Source: Pachyseris speciosa
Lineage: Eukaryota > Cnidaria > Anthozoa > Scleractinia > Pachyseridae
DNA length: 64,000 nucleotides
Reading direction: 5' to 3'
Assembly: GCA_016490735.1 (NCBI GenBank)
Contig: JAEMWC010000657.1
Span: 388,501-452,500 of the forward strand
Each line of letters starts with the position of its first letter. The stretch's first letter is position 1. The notes below the pieces were generated by a model. That model ran no database searches and was not told the origin of the DNA. It saw only the letters and a program-made list of their open reading frames with translations. Below are positions 1-13,400 of the stretch, piece by piece. A program made the position numbers and the translations under genes.

Positions 1-1221
1 ATCCGAAATATGTGTGTTATTCTTAAAGCCCAGCGTTTAGGGGATCTTATAAAGACATCTTGACACCGTTTATATCATGTTTACCTGATCTTTTAATTTC
101 CACTCAGTGCTGCTCTCGAACATTCTTGTCATTGAGCTTACAGTCCCCGAGAGAATGATCACTATGTGACACATACACAATTCATTGGTGAATGAAATCA
201 ACATAAACATTAAAAAACGTTACCATTTAACATTTTAAAATAACCTTTTTAGTCCTATTAAGCTTACATTGACACATCACCGGACACATCGTGGCAATCT
301 AACGTACCGCGCAGCCTTGATCCGCCATCTTTCTATCATGCAGGTTTTCATCTGTTGGAAATTTACGTAGACAAATGCCTGTTTTTTTCTTCTTGTGCTT
401 TTTGTGGTATAATTACAGCTGTACGCGCTACAATTTAGCGTGTTTTCGCCAAAAGAAACAGTACAAATTGTTGCAAAAATCGCCAACGGGGAGCCGTAAA
501 ACGTCATCAATCTCATAGATTATTGCGTATTCAAGATGGCGGCCACCGGTGATTTCGCAAGGCCAAAAACGCGAAATTTGAAGTCAATTTTGGGCGAACG
601 GTATCGCTCTGTAAGATTTTACATATTTCTCTGGATTCTGTGAGAGCGGGTTTGGAGCACTTTGAGGTATTAATGTTATAACAACATTGGTTCCCTTTAA
701 ATACAAGCGATGTGGTTCTTAAACAGGTCGAGCAAAGGCAGAAAGTTTGTCAACATCGCTAGCAATTTCACGAGTCATCATCATCGTCATCATTTTCGTC
801 ATTCCCTTTGCGTCGCTGTCATCATCATTAGAGAGCTTAAGCAACGACGACGGCGACGGCATCGAGAACGTCACAAAACAATAGCGTTAATTAGCAAAAA
901 CGTTCCCTCTGCACGTGCGCTTTACGTTTTAGCACCTTTCTTTGCTTTCCTCAGCAAAAAAAAAAAAACACCCAACGTGAAATGACCACATTTTAGGTTT
1001 GTGGAGAACGTGAGTGTATGACCGCGAAATCTTCTTTATTTTCCCAACTTCAACGCTTTTTTTAGTAATTTAGCTTCAGGATAGTTCACCCCTATTTTAC
1101 AAGTTAAACAAGTTGGAAAAATCGCGAAAGAGCTCTAATAACGACAAGTTACATTTTAAAATGGCGTTTACGATGCCGATGCCGTTAATGAACTAAAGAA
1201 TTAGAAATCGAAACGGATGCA
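1..1221. other. Non-coding stretch, no gene seen
   Basis: I see no exon-like segment here. Bases 770-880 are rich in TCA/TCG and ACG triplets (CATCATCGTCATC, then GACGACGGCGACGGC). This gives a low-complexity His/Arg reading frame that I do not regard as a gene; it looks like part of a dispersed repeat. An 11-14-base A run follows near 955. Confidence 0.5.
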
Positions 1222-1720
1222 TGTAAGTTAAGGTAGGTAGGTAGGTAACTTTATTTTAACTCGGGTTAATGAGGCTGATTAGGCCTTTAGCAATACATGC
1301 TAAAATGCCGAGAACAGTATAAAAAAATATAAATATATCTATAAAAAATACATGATCAATTAATGACTAACTATATCAATAAATAAACAATCATAAATCT
1401 TAAAATTATTACAGTGAATCACAGCAAACAGCACATCACAAATGCAGCTCCCTCACAGCATTTCCGAATTCCTTAAGGGTCGTCGCCGAACGCAATTCAT
1501 CCGGTAAGGAATTCCACACTTTGGCACCAATAGAAGTTGTAGATTTTAGGCCAAAGTTTGTAGTTTTCTTACGTGGGACGACGAGGTTGTTGGTTCCTCT
1601 CAAGCACTTCACATTATTACGAGCGACGAACAAGTCACTTATATATCCCGGTAACATACCGTTTACAGCTTTAAAAATTAATATGGCAATATCCTGTAGG
1701 CGACAAAAACAAAAAAGCAT
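1222..1720 (-). mobile_element. Truncated LINE (non-LTR retrotransposon) 3' end
   Basis: The minus-strand frame at 1436-1720 has the pattern typical of the extreme C terminus of CR1/L2-type LINE polymerases. In order it shows a KAVNGMLPGYISDLF block, then a PRKKTTNFG block, then the VWNSLPDELRS block, and it ends LKEFGNAVREL. The 3' UTR runs on the minus strand to an AGGTAGGTAGG-type tail near 1232. The 5' part (endonuclease and RT palm) is absent, as is usual for 5'-truncated LINE copies. Family-level assignment is from memory of the motif; confidence is good for LINE and low for clade. Confidence 0.75.
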
Positions 1721-2521
1721 TCTTGTCTTGTGTTGCTAGCATACAAAGTAGAAATGACACTCTGAGCAACACCCTTTGCCTTGGTAAGCAGTGTCACGCT
1801 AAGTAATGAACACAGTCAGTCTCTTAAAAGGTTGAAAGGCAAATGCTATTGCCAGGGGCAAATGGAAACTGCAGGTTAAAAGTAATATAATTATGGATAA
1901 CGCCCTTTAAGTTGAATGTAATATTAGAATATACAGTTAAGTGGTGAACTTAATATCTGAACTGACATATTCGGCTGGATCCTCTTCATCTAGCAACTCT
2001 TTTGTTAATTGAGGAAGAGCTGGAATTTTCCATTGCGTGACATATCTCGTAAGATATAAGACTACAATATAAGTTGATTATAACAAGTAACTGTTTTCAT
2101 TATGTGGATGTGGTACTCTGGAGGACGCAAGACCCTCCTTTCAGTTTTTAAAAGAAATTAAGGTTCGCAAGGTTCCGAATTTTACGACAATTCTCGTCCT
2201 CTTTTCCTACCTCGGTACCTTTTTTTTCTCACGTTACCCTTTGTAAGTAAGTACTCACTGATATGAGATTTCAATGACTTCCATTAAAACTGTTCTCCAC
2301 GCAACTACACATTTTACTCATAATTCCTCCTTACCACAAACAATCCTAAGTGATGAACGAAAAAAACAAAAACAAAACAAAGGAATTAGGAACTCTTCCA
2401 TCAGGAGACAGAGTGCTCTTTGGCCATTAAACTGGGTTCACGTGACAAAAGTCCTGCATACTGCTGGGATCAGAATGTTGATAGGTGGAATATTGGTGAT
2501 GAGAGTGAGATCAGATGGTAA

Positions 2522-2709
2522 AGTGGTAAGTGAATGAAAGATGTGATGATTCACTATGGTCACACGCAAACTCCGAGTTCTTCCAACAGGGGTCAAACCT
2601 GTGATCTCCCGAGTTGGGATGCTTTACAACTGAGCTAAAGGGACCTACAGGAAACTCGTTGGAGCTTGCCGAGTATTCAATAAATCACATCTTTCATTCA
2701 TTTACCACG
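2522..2709 (-). repeat. Foldback element carrying a tRNA-like core
   Basis: The left arm at 2522-2550 and the right arm at 2683-2709 are inverted copies sharing GAATGAAAGATGTGAT. Between them on the minus strand is a tRNA-like sequence (about 2575-2645) with an A box TTAGCTCAGTTG and a B box GGTTTGACCCC. Its ends do not form a clear acceptor stem, so I read it as a tRNA-derived repeat and not a working tRNA gene. Confidence 0.55.
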
Positions 2710-2714
2710 CTATA

Positions 2715-5700
2715 TAAATAATTTATCATCTCAATCTCAATCCACGGGAGAAATAAACAAACCCTAAACTCCTACACTGTTTGACAGTGTCGTTTTAGAA
2801 AGTTGACGGAACGTCAAAAACGGCACTCATTCAAACATTAATCAATATGTGTTGCTATTATCTCACGCAAATCTGAGCTTCGAGATAAATGGCCAATCAT
2901 AACTTGGCTTCACGATGGACATATATATTAAAACAGGAAGTCAATATTTGGAGTGGTTTTCCACCTGGAATATACACGGACGTTACTTGATTTATATAGT
3001 TCATTTTACACGTAAATGGTTCTAATAATGCATGTTAATCCCAACGTGGGTTTACTGCGTAATTGAATCAAATAGTGTCCCTTTTATCACAGAATTCAGA
3101 GGCAAACGTGTTATCGAAACCTTTGGCGATAACTCTTTGGTAATCAGTTAGAATTGAAGGTGTTACGTATCTTGTTACTTTCTGGTAAGTACATTTTTGT
3201 TTCCTTATAGGAGTGGCATGCAAAAGAAAATCGATTGATTTATTGTTTTCTGGTTATAATCGAGGCTCTATCGTTTATGGATGAAGTCGTAACGAATCCT
3301 CAACGAATTCAAGTCCAGCTTTCAGTTCGTTGAATGCTGACTATATGGAAGTGATGGCAAGTACAGTCGCAGAGCATTTAAAAATGATTTTTCCTTTCCA
3401 AAAACTTACATGCTGAAATCTGAAAAATATTTAATTACTATGGCCCTTAAATATGACTAATTCGTGAACATATCATGTAACCCTTACCTTAAGTCAGCCG
3501 TTGCTAAGTGTGGCGAACAGGCCATTTCCGAGTTACTTTGGCGCTTTACATCAAAGCGAGGACATGCACAGTCTTTCCTATAAAAATGAGTTTATGCAAA
3601 GCTTTTAAAACAAGGCTAAACTTACTTTGGAATGACTACTGCATCTCAATAGGTTCAATTGATATTTCCGCTACTTTCTCCACTGGAAAAAAAAACAACT
3701 GAAAATGCACAACAAAGGCGAAAGCAAACACTGATCTTGAAGAGTTTGTTACAGAGAATATAGACGACATTGAATGACTAGTACTAAGCGATTTGAATGC
3801 TTGATACAACAACAGGAAGAAACGAAACGTCCTTGGATATTGCTTTGAATAGGGAAAATAAGTTCGTAATTTGTATCTCGGATTAACTTAAATTTCTCAG
3901 TCAGTCTAGCCTCATTCTGGGACAACCTCGTTCTGTCTTTGATTTAGCATAACAATGGTTTATAGCAAAAACATCGCTAGCTACACAAGCTAAAGTTTTA
4001 AATTGAAATTTCTTTCATATGATGCCAAATTACCTTCAATGGAACAATCTCGTGTCTGCGAGAAAAATCGAACTTTTAACTGAGAGAAATTAAACTTTAT
4101 TTGTGGGAAATGCATGTTATCTTTTGCCATACTCTAACCTTGACTAACATTTTTAATACTGTTCAGTTAGTACTTTGCAAATACTGACTCTTTGCAAAGA
4201 ATGACTCTGAAACTGCGTCATAGTGAAAGGAGGGCCTTGGCTTCAGGCACGAGCCATAAGAGTTTTTCAAGGAAAGCCTCTTGAAGTTTTCATTCCTTTT
4301 CTTAATTATTGCATACTTATTTTTTCCATAACCGTGCAGGTGGTTGTATCAAGTAATTCGTTAACGTCAGGAACGCTTTGAGTTCTGATACATCGTAGAC
4401 TGATTTGTCACTCACGAACTATTGAACATTTCTTTTTTTTTATGCAGTTTTATCAAATCCGGCGTTGCATGACCATGCATTCAAATGAAAGCTCTTCAGT
4501 GGTACTTTACTGCGGCAATATTTTTGATAGCCAAATACAAGAATTTTCTCGACATCAAACTGCGCTGAAAACACCGGTGACAGGGTTTAGTTCTCCGACA
4601 ACCAAAGTTGCTAGGATATGATATAAAACTGTTAATTTAAAGCTGCAATTTTTTGATGGCTGAACCAAGAAACAAACTAAGATGAAAATGGCAAATCAAA
4701 CAGTGCTGTTTCTTTTCATTTGAAAGTTAATTTCTTTGAGTAAAACGATCTGATGCTTCCGTTTGATAGTCATCTTTTAAAATTAATCTTTTTAAATTAC
4801 GTGTATCCGATACCTCAATGGGCCATAAGGATCGTGAGAACAAACTGAATCAGGATGTGGCAATCTTATTATGTTTGCTTAGGGTTTTAAAATAAAACGT
4901 TTAAATAACGTTTAAACAAACCAAGATTAAATGTTTATTTTCAATTCGAGTCACAATGATAAAGATATTGCATCTTAATTTTTCATAACGAGAATTACTA
5001 GCTAGTTGCTTAAAATTCATAAAAGACTGAGCTAGTTTATGCAAATTCAGAGCACGAATTAAAAGCATGTTAACTTGATATTTCGGGAGTGATATTGGCT
5101 CATTTTCCGAATTTACACGAGATGCTGACTATGATGAAATACCTTTCTAAAAATCTTAGCCATAATTATTCCGTACCTCCGAAGTAAATTAAACTGGTTT
5201 TTCCCTAGTTAATGAACTGAATCTCACGAAAATTAAAGCCAGTTGTTCTGGCAGTTATTAAACGGTGCAAGAGGCAAACAGCGTCTAATGAATCGTTCGA
5301 TATTCTTGTTCTTGTTCAATTTTATTCGATTACATTGTTATATACTTTTCGCCGTTTGAGGCTTACATCCCAGGTTTTGTTTAAAACGCATCCTATTTTT
5401 CATTTTGGCCGGGCCATGATCCACGTTATCTCTCTCTTCAGTTTCCCTACTTTCACGCTAAAACGAAATGATCACAAAACTTTGGTTCCTCGAAAGCATT
5501 GAAAGCGTTTTTCTATTGTTTAGCAGGCGAGATTATGCGCTTGAATTTCAAGTGGAAACGCATTTTTGTTGCCAGGGTCCCTAGAAATAGGGGTGACGCC
5601 GAACCCACAAAAGTTCGTACTGGCCTAAGTCTATTCTCGAAAAGCCTCAGTCTCAAGTTTATGGTGACGCTGTATCGAAAACAAAAACAAATTGAAGGAC

Positions 5701-6850
5701 TTTTATTTTATAGTGTTTGGTGCTGTCTAACGCAGCTTAAACAATATTTACTCATTTTCTCAAGTAGGTTATCTTACTTACCTTACTGATACTTGACATT
5801 AGAGTTATAAAACACGCAAACAAGGCGTTGTCATAGTGACAATCATAATTTGATTCCAAAAAGGCCATCATTAAAGTTAGAATATATCTTCAGTGATTCT
5901 CTGTTCGACCTACACCAGCAGAGAGAGATAGAAAGTAAGGACTGCTCGAGATTTTACTATGATATAGAGTCTACTACGAGCATGCATCCAATTCCAGAGT
6001 TAAACAAGGAACACTACCGATTTCAGGCGAAATACAAAAGCACTTTTCCTGTTGCACTTCACAATAATATGAAATCCAGTTACGTTGTATTTTTGTGTAA
6101 TAAATGATCTTACATCGGTTATACTGGAAACCACTTCACATTATTTTGTTCACAGATTCTCTCCCCCTCCTTCCAAAAAAAACAGCAACGATCGGACACT
6201 CAAATAAACTGGATTAAAAAAATCCAACGTATCTCAAGCCCGCGTTAATATAAGCCTTGCTAAGGAACGTTCCAGTCACGAACTCGGGAGAGAGAGAAAA
6301 ATAATGGAATACAAAACTGTGAATATGCCCAGAGCCTGGCTATGCAAGTAAAATTATATATATATAAGTTTAAAAATACTTGTCGGCATAGTTAGTGGTA
6401 GCCTATTTCTATTTTACTGAATTCCGCTAATGAATTCACGAAATCCAATATTGAGATAATCGTCAGCGACAGATACGCCTTAAGTCGGGTCAGTATCATG
6501 ACATCATTTGTTCTATTTTTGTGCGGCTTTTCTAAATTAATCGTGTTTTCAAAACAAACCAGCCAACAAAATGCGTCAATTTAAAAACCAATGTGGATTT
6601 GTTTGTGACTGGATTTGCTGTAAAGTAGCAAATTATAAGCTGAAAGTCGTATCCGCAGTCGTATCACTTACGAATGCAGAGCTCGTTAACCATTCAATAT
6701 TTGATCTCTCGAAGGGAAGAACTGAGCCATTAACAGCTAGCCGCCTCAGCTCAGTGAACTACAACTCGAAACACTACATCGTTGGAGAAGCCCTTAGCGA
6801 AAAGTGAACTGACCAATGGACAAAAGGAGAAAGTTCCTTTGATGAGCCTG
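2715..6850. other. Non-coding stretch, no gene seen
   Basis: This is AT-rich sequence with only short reading frames that lack splice-site context or recognisable domains. The longest frames, near 5499-5789 and 5850-6107, show no familiar motif and no conserved flanks that I can judge by eye. No long inverted repeat was noticed. Confidence 0.45.
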
Positions 6851-6865
6851 TGGTATGTACATCTG

Positions 6866-6966
6866 TTGTAGTTCAATTTTATCCATGGTTCAATTCATAT
6901 TTTCCTTTGTTCTTGTGTATGGTAATGTATGATAATCAGTACAAAACAAAGGAAAATAAAAATTGA
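6866..6966 (+). repeat. Short foldback (MITE-like), family shared with 63145-63248
   Basis: The two ends are inverted copies: GTTCAATTTTATCC and CCTTTGTT on the left answer AACAAAGG and ATTGAACC on the right. The central TATGGTAATGTATGATAAT also occurs inside the related copy near 63160-63200. This is a small non-autonomous element of unknown superfamily. Confidence 0.55.
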
Positions 6967-6969
6967 ACC

Positions 6970-8060
6970 AAGAGTTCACAAGGCGTGCGGTCGATCCAAT
7001 CTTTGATTCTGGGGATAAAGCATTAACGTGTGACCAGTCAACTGAAAGCTACTCAGAAGTACTTTCCTGTGGTGTTGCCTTGGTTATGCAATACAAGGCG
7101 GCTCAATCTTCAGAGTGCTTGGGTAAAGCCCCCACTTGTGATCATTCGACTGAATTAATTAAAAGCTTCTGAGCAGCGTTTTCTTGTGATGCTGTTTATA
7201 ATATTGTAAAGGATGGTATACAAGCTGCCGTACAATATACTACTCAAATGAAAGCTACTGAGCATTACGTTCCTGTGGTGCTGGTAAGTGGTTCTAGCTT
7301 TTTGAGTCGGTGGATGAAGCCCCAGCGCGTGACCATTCAAACCGCGAAAGCTATTGAGTTGTGGTCTCCAAAGGTGCAGTTCAGTACAGGGATGTCCTAA
7401 CTCTCGAGTCTGCAGACGAGAAACCAACATGTGCGCGACCATTCAGCTGACAGCTACAGTATTTTTTCTGATCAGTCCCCGAAACAATGCGTGGCATTTT
7501 TTGACTCTGTACTACGTAAGCCTCTTATCAGTTAAAACTCCTTATATTTCTACCAACCGTGAGTTGCATGTTAACCTAGACGTGCAGCAATTTTCAAATC
7601 TGAACGAAATCGTCATACTCATAACATATCAATGTCAGGAATGAAAAAAAATTGGAAAAGAATTAAGCTTCTCCCAAGTAAGGCAGTGAAACCCACTAGT
7701 TTTGGTGTGTTCGAAAAGCTCTACCCACGTCATCCTCCTTTTCCGTCACTCATGCATAGAGTGCTAAAGTGTGACGTCACAAATATAAGAATTTTTGAAA
7801 TTATAGGATTTGTTGCGATTTTCAGAAAGAGCAAGATGGAAGATGCTAACTTACCAAAAATCAGTATTTACAGGCAAATTGGCTCTGAGGTATTAGCACC
7901 GTTATGCCCTGCTGACTCCATACAAATCCTTGTAAATTTGACTCAGTTCATAACGTTAGGAACTGATTAAAAATTTATTTCGTCACCAACCTAATCCATA
8001 ATTCATAGCGGAAGTATTTAAAAATTAAAGGGCGTTAAGCTTATTCGCTGCTTATATGGT
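6970..8060. other. Non-coding stretch, no gene seen
   Basis: A 112-codon open frame (7632-7970) lies here. It has no recognisable domain and no splice or promoter context, so I do not call it a gene. Confidence 0.4.
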
Positions 8061-8064
8061 CCCC

Positions 8065-8165
8065 AACCTCGTTCCCAGGGCTTTTCTCCGCCGAGAGGAG
8101 GGCGGGCGTCCTCCCGCCGCCCGCCCACACTCCTCTCGGCGGAGAAAAGTCCTGGGAACGAGGTT
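8065..8165. repeat. GC-rich 101-bp palindromic element
   Basis: Arms of 36 bp (8065-8100 and 8130-8165) are inverted copies with a single mismatch, beginning AACCTCGTTCCCAGG. They enclose a 29-bp loop that is almost entirely G and C. The base composition contrasts sharply with the AT-rich surroundings. It is a foldback MITE or similar; no target duplication was obvious. Confidence 0.8.
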
Positions 8166-8936
8166 GTAAGGCCCCATGAAGATTTTGTTTGTTTGTTTGT
8201 TTTTTAATTATTCTGAAATTATACAGCAGAGACAGTTGAATTAGTTTCAGTGTTCTAGCGCAGCAACTTTTACTTTAAAGGTGGACTAACAGTTCTGGGT
8301 TTCCTTGGGCGTACTGTAAATGTGTCCTTTGGTCACAAAAGCAGCTGACATAGTCTAGTAAGGCCAAGTTGTCTTGAACTTGAACTTCTTGGCCACACTA
8401 CATAACTCAGTAACAGTGAGGGGAACAGAACAGCGAAGTGAAGGCAACTTTTTTTAATTTGATAAATTATTATTATTTTTTTGACCACCGTAAAGCGTGC
8501 GAGGGGCGACCTGGTGCATCGACTGGTCACCCTCCTACAAGATGGGTTATGCTGACTCTGATGTTCATGAACTATACATCATATCAACGAAAGATCAACA
8601 AAAACGCATTGTATAACAATATGCTTTGAAACAAAACCGGACAGACTTGAACAGCGCCCACAAAAATTTGAATTGGAAATGTTTCTTCCTGCTTGGGTTA
8701 CAGGCATAGTTGGAATTATTGACACCATTTTTGTTTTGCTGATTAAAAAGAACCAAACCTTACTAAACAAAACGGATTTTTTTGTTTGTTATTTTAATTT
8801 ATGCTTGATTTCCTTCCACCCTGTCAACGACCTTCAAAGAACACGTACCTTATTCCTGTACATAAGATAATATTTTTCTTTCTGCTAGTTTTATATTTTC
8901 AGTAAATTAAAAAATTCTGCATAAAATATTAATGAC

Positions 8937-9259
8937 TAGCCTCCTTCGCAGACCTCTTTGGGCTCGTCACGCGTTCCTTCCCCACGAACGTCTGCTGAAC
9001 TGAACTGCCACTTCCGTTCGCTGGCGGTGAGCCTTTGTTTTGAAGAAACCAATAACGAGCTGCGTAAGAATGGAAATCGACACCCGATTCACGTGCATCG
9101 TCTGTGAAAATAATCCCGGGGTCGAAGTCCTACTTTCAAAAAATTGGAAAACGAACTATGATTGGCTAACCGCCGCGAACGGAAGTGGCAGTTCAGTTCA
9201 GCAGACGTTCGTGGGGAAGGAAAGCGTGACGAGCCCAAAGACGTCTGCGAAGGAGGCTA
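8937..9259. mobile_element. Mutator-like MITE with 9-bp target duplication
   Basis: Terminal inverted repeats of about 93 bp start TAGCCTCCTTCGCAGAC and match with few differences. The element is flanked by a perfect 9-bp direct repeat ATTAATGAC (8928-8936 and 9260-9268). Long TIRs plus a 9-bp duplication are the signature of Mutator-like elements. It is 323 bp long with no transposase. A short foldback at 51271-51345 shares the terminal 17 bases. Confidence 0.85.
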
Positions 9260-9555
9260 ATTAATGACAAGATAATAAAAAAGTGGCGCTGTTCTTTTGT
9301 TGAATGTAGGAGGACTAAACAAATTAATAAACAATTTACTCCTCCGTTCTACCAATGTAATATTTTGCAATAAAGTTTCAGTGCTTCAGCCCGTCATCTT
9401 GCGTCCTTTGAACATATACGTAAGCTAATCGACAGAAAATATATTTTGGAAACAATTAATCATTGGACATACGTACAGTTCGGACCAAGGCCGTGCATTA
9501 AACCTACGTGCGTAGGTAAATGAAATCTTTAATAATCCGCGTTTTGAAGTTCTTT

Positions 9556-9765
9556 TTAAGCAATAGACCACAAGTTTCTATGGTTTATAGGCTGATAAAC
9601 CACACGGGATGTTGGAAGAACACTCGAAGAACTTGTGGTCTATTACTTTTATATAATAATTGAGAAGACGCGGGAATTTCCATGAGTTGACTGGTACAAT
9701 AAACCATAGCTGATTGACCAATCAGAGCGCGCGAATTGACTTTGGTTATTATATAAATAAGAAAT
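9556..9765 (+). repeat. Dispersed repeat, copy 1 (inverted copy at 17565-17716)
   Basis: Shared blocks with the copy at 17565-17716 (opposite orientation) include TATAGGCTGATAAAC, GGATGTTGGAAGAACACTCG, CCAATCAGAGCGCG and TTGGTTATTATAT. This copy also has internal ACCACAAGTT/AACTTGTGGT foldback arms near 9570 and 9640. It is probably a MITE; the superfamily is unknown. Confidence 0.7.
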
Positions 9766-10189
9766 GGATCCCGGATTTGAGAGTCTTAACCTTTTAAGTG
9801 TCTATCACCATATTCGGTTTTCTTGGATCTTAGCAAGGAGCTCTCAGTTACGCCGGTTACGTCGTGCATCACTCTTATCCTTTTAGGTGTTATCACACAG
9901 GTTAGTTTAAAACGCTTGTCTAAAATTAGATTCATTTTAATGGCTCATAATTTAGCAGCTGTTGAGTTTCCACCAGCTGGTCTGTTAGCTGCTCAACGAC
10001 AGTCTATCCTTTATTTGGACCACAAGTTTCAATGAGACTGAATGATTTTATATATATACAGGCTCTTAATAAAGGAATGAGACAAACAAGGGCTACCTAT
10101 TTTACAGTGGTCACCATAGCCCGTCTGAATGTCTCGGTGAAGCTTGAAATGTTAATTCTCCCAACCAGGAGATCAAGGGTGATTTGTTA

Positions 10190-10465
10190 GGTCACGTGAC
10201 CATAAAAAAAGGCCTAAAACGTAAACGATGTACTCTTTTCGATATCGAAAACAGCTCCAAAGGTTAAGGATCGCGAAAATTCAAAACATTCCGTTTTCAA
10301 ATTCGTCCTATTATAGAAGTTATGACGTTACAAACGCGTAATTCTAATTTTCTTATGCATACTATAATTAGTCACGTAAATTTATAAGCAAGGCTGCAAT
10401 TTCCACTATTCGCGGAAATAAACGAAAATCCACATCCTTTTCTCCGAGTTTTAGAGAACGCCAAT
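10190..10465 (+). repeat. Diverged dispersed repeat, copy 1 (copy 2 at 43018-43320)
   Basis: This and 43018-43320 share, in the same order and orientation, GTCACGTGACC/GTCATGTGACC, AAAAGGCCTAAAAC, GATATCGAAAA and a TTTTCTCC(G/A)AGTTTTAG block with similar spacing. They look like old copies of one interspersed repeat. No ends were resolved. Confidence 0.6.
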
Positions 10466-10469
10466 TTTT

Positions 10470-13400
10470 TAAATTTACAAGATTTACTTTCATATAGTTT
10501 TAAAATATAGCGAAAGAAAACGCTGCAGACATTGTTTTAGCCGAAATAGTGTCCGTAGATCACCTTGGTAAAAATACAACAGAAAATGTATAGTAAGGCT
10601 AGTCCTACCTTAACGCGCCTGGAGACGTGAAGGCGACAAAATTGTTCTTGACAGGCTCAACCAAGTTGGAGAGGGCGTTATGACAAGATATTACCTGTCA
10701 AAACAGTTAACTGGTCTTTGAAACTTTGGGGCTTTAAGTGCCAAGCAGGCATAAAGTGAATCAACAAGTGACGAAAGCGGAACCTTTGATCGGTTTTAGC
10801 TTTAGAAGGCCCGGCGACGTACTAACCGTAATTTGATAGCTGAGAAACAAGTTGACTGTCATACAGTCTCAGAGGCAAGGCACTCTCTAACAGACTGCAA
10901 AACAGTCTTTATAGGTGTTCCCTCGACTTTTTTAAAGATGTATGTGCGAATTGTTCCCCAAACATTGCAGAAGTTTCGTTTCATTGCTTTCTTCCAAACT
11001 TTTCCGACTGAATCGAATCCCCGGAAATTTCCGAGACATTTAACTTCAACCCTCAATTAGCGGATTTTTTCGGCGAATGGAAAACACCAAGGTAATACTG
11101 TTAGTCACTCAATTAAATTTTATTTCTGAAACGTTTAGTTTCAATGCTTAATTTCCAAATTTTTTCTGCGAATGGAGAACACTCTGGTAATGAAAAAGCT
11201 GGTCTCCATATGAAGGTAAGACGCACTGAATAGGAACCCCCTGGTTCATTAGTTTATTTTCACTCACCTCAGTGCTACGATTTCACGCCTGTTGAAATAT
11301 CATTTTGCTTTGTTGAACTAGCAAAGTCCGACCTCTCAACTTCAAAGTCTAGTATTGACCATAAATCATTACAAAGATAACCCGTTGTTCAATCTCTCAT
11401 CTCAACAGACCACTAATATCAAAACAAGGATCGCCTGCGCGAATAGATCACGTTTCGGCATTTAGAGATCGCGACCATCCGCAGACTGCTTACCGTCAAA
11501 GAAAAGTGCGCATTTCTCAGTATTTTTATTGTTCACGAACTTTCCAGTTGTAAACGTAAACAAGGATAGAGCCTTCAAAGTCGTTGGTATTAGTTTTCGT
11601 AACGGGATCATAGCTGCTCACTGAATCCCCGAGGATAACAAAACGTATTTTTCTGTTCCACTTTTCAGTTTTACGAGCAATGCTTGCCTTGACGAAAGCA
11701 GACTTGAGGGAGAAACACTGATCAGGCAATAAACGAGAGGTAACTTTTTTCTTTTACAGTTTTTGCCCAGACGTTCGGAATTTTATGTAATTCATGCCTG
11801 GTAGGAAATTGTAGTTCAGTGAAATAGAGAATTGTGTGCAAGCCTTCACTGAAGTGTTTTAATTTTAATCGGAAATGCTTTTCATAACTTTCATCTCTCT
11901 CCTGGCGGCACTGATTTTTAGTCCTTCAAACCTTTTTGAATTTTTCCGTTTACATTCTCGAAAAAAGAAAAGAAGAAAGAAGGAAAGGGGAAGAAAAACT
12001 CACAGAGGCTTTAAAATAATAAAGAAGTAGTAAATCCAATTAAATTTTTTGCGGTCAATTGAAGTGGCCACTATTCAACACGTATCTTCATTAATTAAAG
12101 TGTGCAGCAGTATTGATCGCTTTCATTGTATTGATCATTAAAACAAATTGGATTTCTGGGCAAATCATTATTATTTGTTGTTCTTTTGGACGGAGTTAGG
12201 AAATCAGGCAACTTTGCAAACTTCCTATTAGATATTATAAGTTTGTAATAATATAATAGTAAATATATCTCGAATCAAAATGTCGAATTATTATACTCGA
12301 GGCGATCGATTCTTTTTCGTGACTGTTACCGCATTCGATACTGGTCATATTGCGAGTGTCTGACTTGTGGCTCCAGCATAACGGCTTTTTTATTTTACAT
12401 TTTCCTGCTACAATTTTGATGTGTTTCTTTGTTCCCTTTACGTGGATACCCGGTTATCGAATTACACTCAATAGGGTCGAAAGAGGACTTTTGGTATGCT
12501 AGAACCTACCTCCCCCGGTGAGGGATACGGTGACAATTGGGCGTTTGGCATACTGGCTACAATACCACTGATAGCACAAAGAAAGCTTGAAGGTAGTTCT
12601 CGAAATATTAATTAATTATTATTAACAATGGGGTAACCTTGTAACGGTTCCATCATTCTTGACGTTTTTTCTAAACTTTGCTTAGTTATAGTTATGTATA
12701 CAAATGGCAGCCAAAACCCGTATAATGTGAAAGTGTACGAGTTATAGACATAGAAAACCTTAAGTATTTGCCATGTTTTTATCAGTAAGTCAATACAAAA
12801 CAATGTTCATATGAATGCAAGAGGAGCTGGTGACTACAACCGTTTTTGTTTTACCACTTCAAACGTTGACAATTCAAAGACCTACTTAAAAATATCTGCG
12901 TTAACTGCTAAGTTTCGGATAAAGTGCTTTGAAACCTCGTTATTTTTTGCCGGCCAGACCACATTGAGAAAAAGCTTTTCGACTCAAAGGCCATGGCTAG
13001 TGTAATACCGTTGCTGAAGAGTGTCACGATGCTTCCAACTGTTTTACCTCATGGCTTGGCTTAGCTTTAAGTTTAATGCAGCAGATAATTACTGTTGTTA
13101 ATTCTTGGGAGGTAATAGTTCAATTTCTTGATACTCACATCTTCAGTTTTCAACTTTTCTCTTATCAGTCGGTTGTACAGCAGCATTAAAATTAAACCCT
13201 AGAGACGTGCTGTAAACCTTATTTAGCCGCCTTTTCGTGTTTATGGTCTTTATATTATAACCTAATTAGATCTAGCTTTCCGGTCATTGGTTTCCGGTGG
13301 TTGAGGTCCCTGAGGAATCCACTTAATCGGACATAGTTGACCGTTATCAACGAAAAGAGAATCTTCTAGATTTCTGAGAGAATACTACCGTGACTAGATA

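Noticed and set aside
7632..7970. 112-codon open frame
   Set aside because: No recognisable motif, ordinary composition for non-coding DNA and no splice or poly(A) context; not enough to call a gene.
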